Assembly (NCBI RefSeq): GCF_963678635.1
Contig: NC_087068.1
Span: 39,271,649-39,335,648 of the forward strand
Reading direction: 5' to 3'
DNA: 64,000 bases
Origin: Symsagittifera roscoffensis
Lineage: Eukaryota > Xenacoelomorpha > Acoela > Convolutidae
Made by a program: the position numbers and the translations under genes
Notes under the pieces: model-generated
The model's database searches: none
What the model saw: the letters and a program-made list of their open reading frames with translations, nothing else
What the model was told of the DNA's origin: nothing
Part shown: positions 63,608 to 64,000 of the stretch, in pieces
Numbering within the stretch: position 1 is the stretch's first letter
Layout: each line of letters begins with the position of its first letter

Positions 63608-64000
63608 TATTATCGACTTCGTAGCCTCTGATTGCGTCGTTGTTTTTTGAATTGCTTTTCGACATGAAGGGTTTCTGCTCATGTTTTTTCGGCTTTGTTA
63701 CCGCTTACTAATTATAAATTCGAATCCAATCAAGCATCTGGCTTAGATAAAGTAATTGCTTGAGATAGTAAAGATTTGCGGTTCGAATCCGGGTATGACC
63801 TTTTTTGCAAGCTAGAGTTTTTCTGTATAGCATTCCCAAAGCTCTTTGTAGAGTTTATAATGGTGCAGGCAGTTTCGTTCCTGATATTTTGTTGCATTAT
63901 TTTTGACAAAGCGATTTTTTGAATATTTCAGTTTGATTTTCAAAACATTGATATTTGTAATATTCGTATCGCAAGTGGTGCAAAGCTCAGCTTGCCTCTG
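63608..64000. repeat. tRNA-like module and family A tail at window end
   Basis: 63738-63800 has a perfect B box (GGTTCGAATCC at 63780-63790) downstream of an A-box-like TGGCTTAGATAAAG. The window ends in a family A tail at 63967-64000 (GTATCGCAAGTGGTGCAAAG then CTCAGCTTGCCTCTG). Together they look like the 3' half of another element. Confidence 0.55.

Overview
The window is AT-rich nuclear DNA from an animal, most likely an invertebrate. Genes have GT-AG introns, AATAAA poly(A) signals, a midasin (MDN1) gene, an adiponectin-receptor-type PAQR gene and a Rab6 gene, set among abundant decayed transposable elements. I cannot name the phylum. Four genes have a splice-acceptor-like AG 4-8 nt before the start codon, which fits very short leaders or spliced-leader trans-splicing.

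Layout: (1) 1396-6186, one intronless ORF of 1,596 aa joining a NERD-like nuclease domain, a P-loop NTPase/helicase-like region, a right-handed beta-helix and a C-terminal MYND zinc finger; this is the most novel protein here. (2) 6187-14664, about 8.5 kb of gene-poor repeat-rich DNA. (3) 14665-29735, MDN1 in three exons, one of them 12.9 kb. (4) 29984-40298, a seven-exon PAQR/adiponectin receptor starting 248 bp after the MDN1 stop, with introns full of mobile elements. (5) 40299-45790, repeat-rich spacer. (6) 45791-54141, a tandem array of three ~3.4-3.6 kb units, each with a short C2H2 zinc-finger ORF and internal subrepeats. (7) 54459-56700, a broken non-LTR retrotransposon with reverse transcriptase and C-terminal restriction-like endonuclease traces. 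(8) 58019-58642, intronless Rab6. (9) 59480-61990, a broken APE-type LINE on the minus strand. (10) 62000-64000, more short elements.

Short interspersed elements recur throughout. Four families (called A-D here) share one design: a head carrying a short hairpin, a matching inverted copy near the tail, and in A and B a tRNA-like internal module. A 266-bp hAT-like MITE with a perfect 8-bp target duplication is nested in one family A copy.

The host genes are housekeeping (60S ribosome maturation, Golgi traffic, lipid/ceramide-linked receptor) and show no common pathway. The NERD/beta-helix/MYND protein is the candidate for an undescribed system, possibly nucleic-acid sensing or processing, but that role is inference from domains only.
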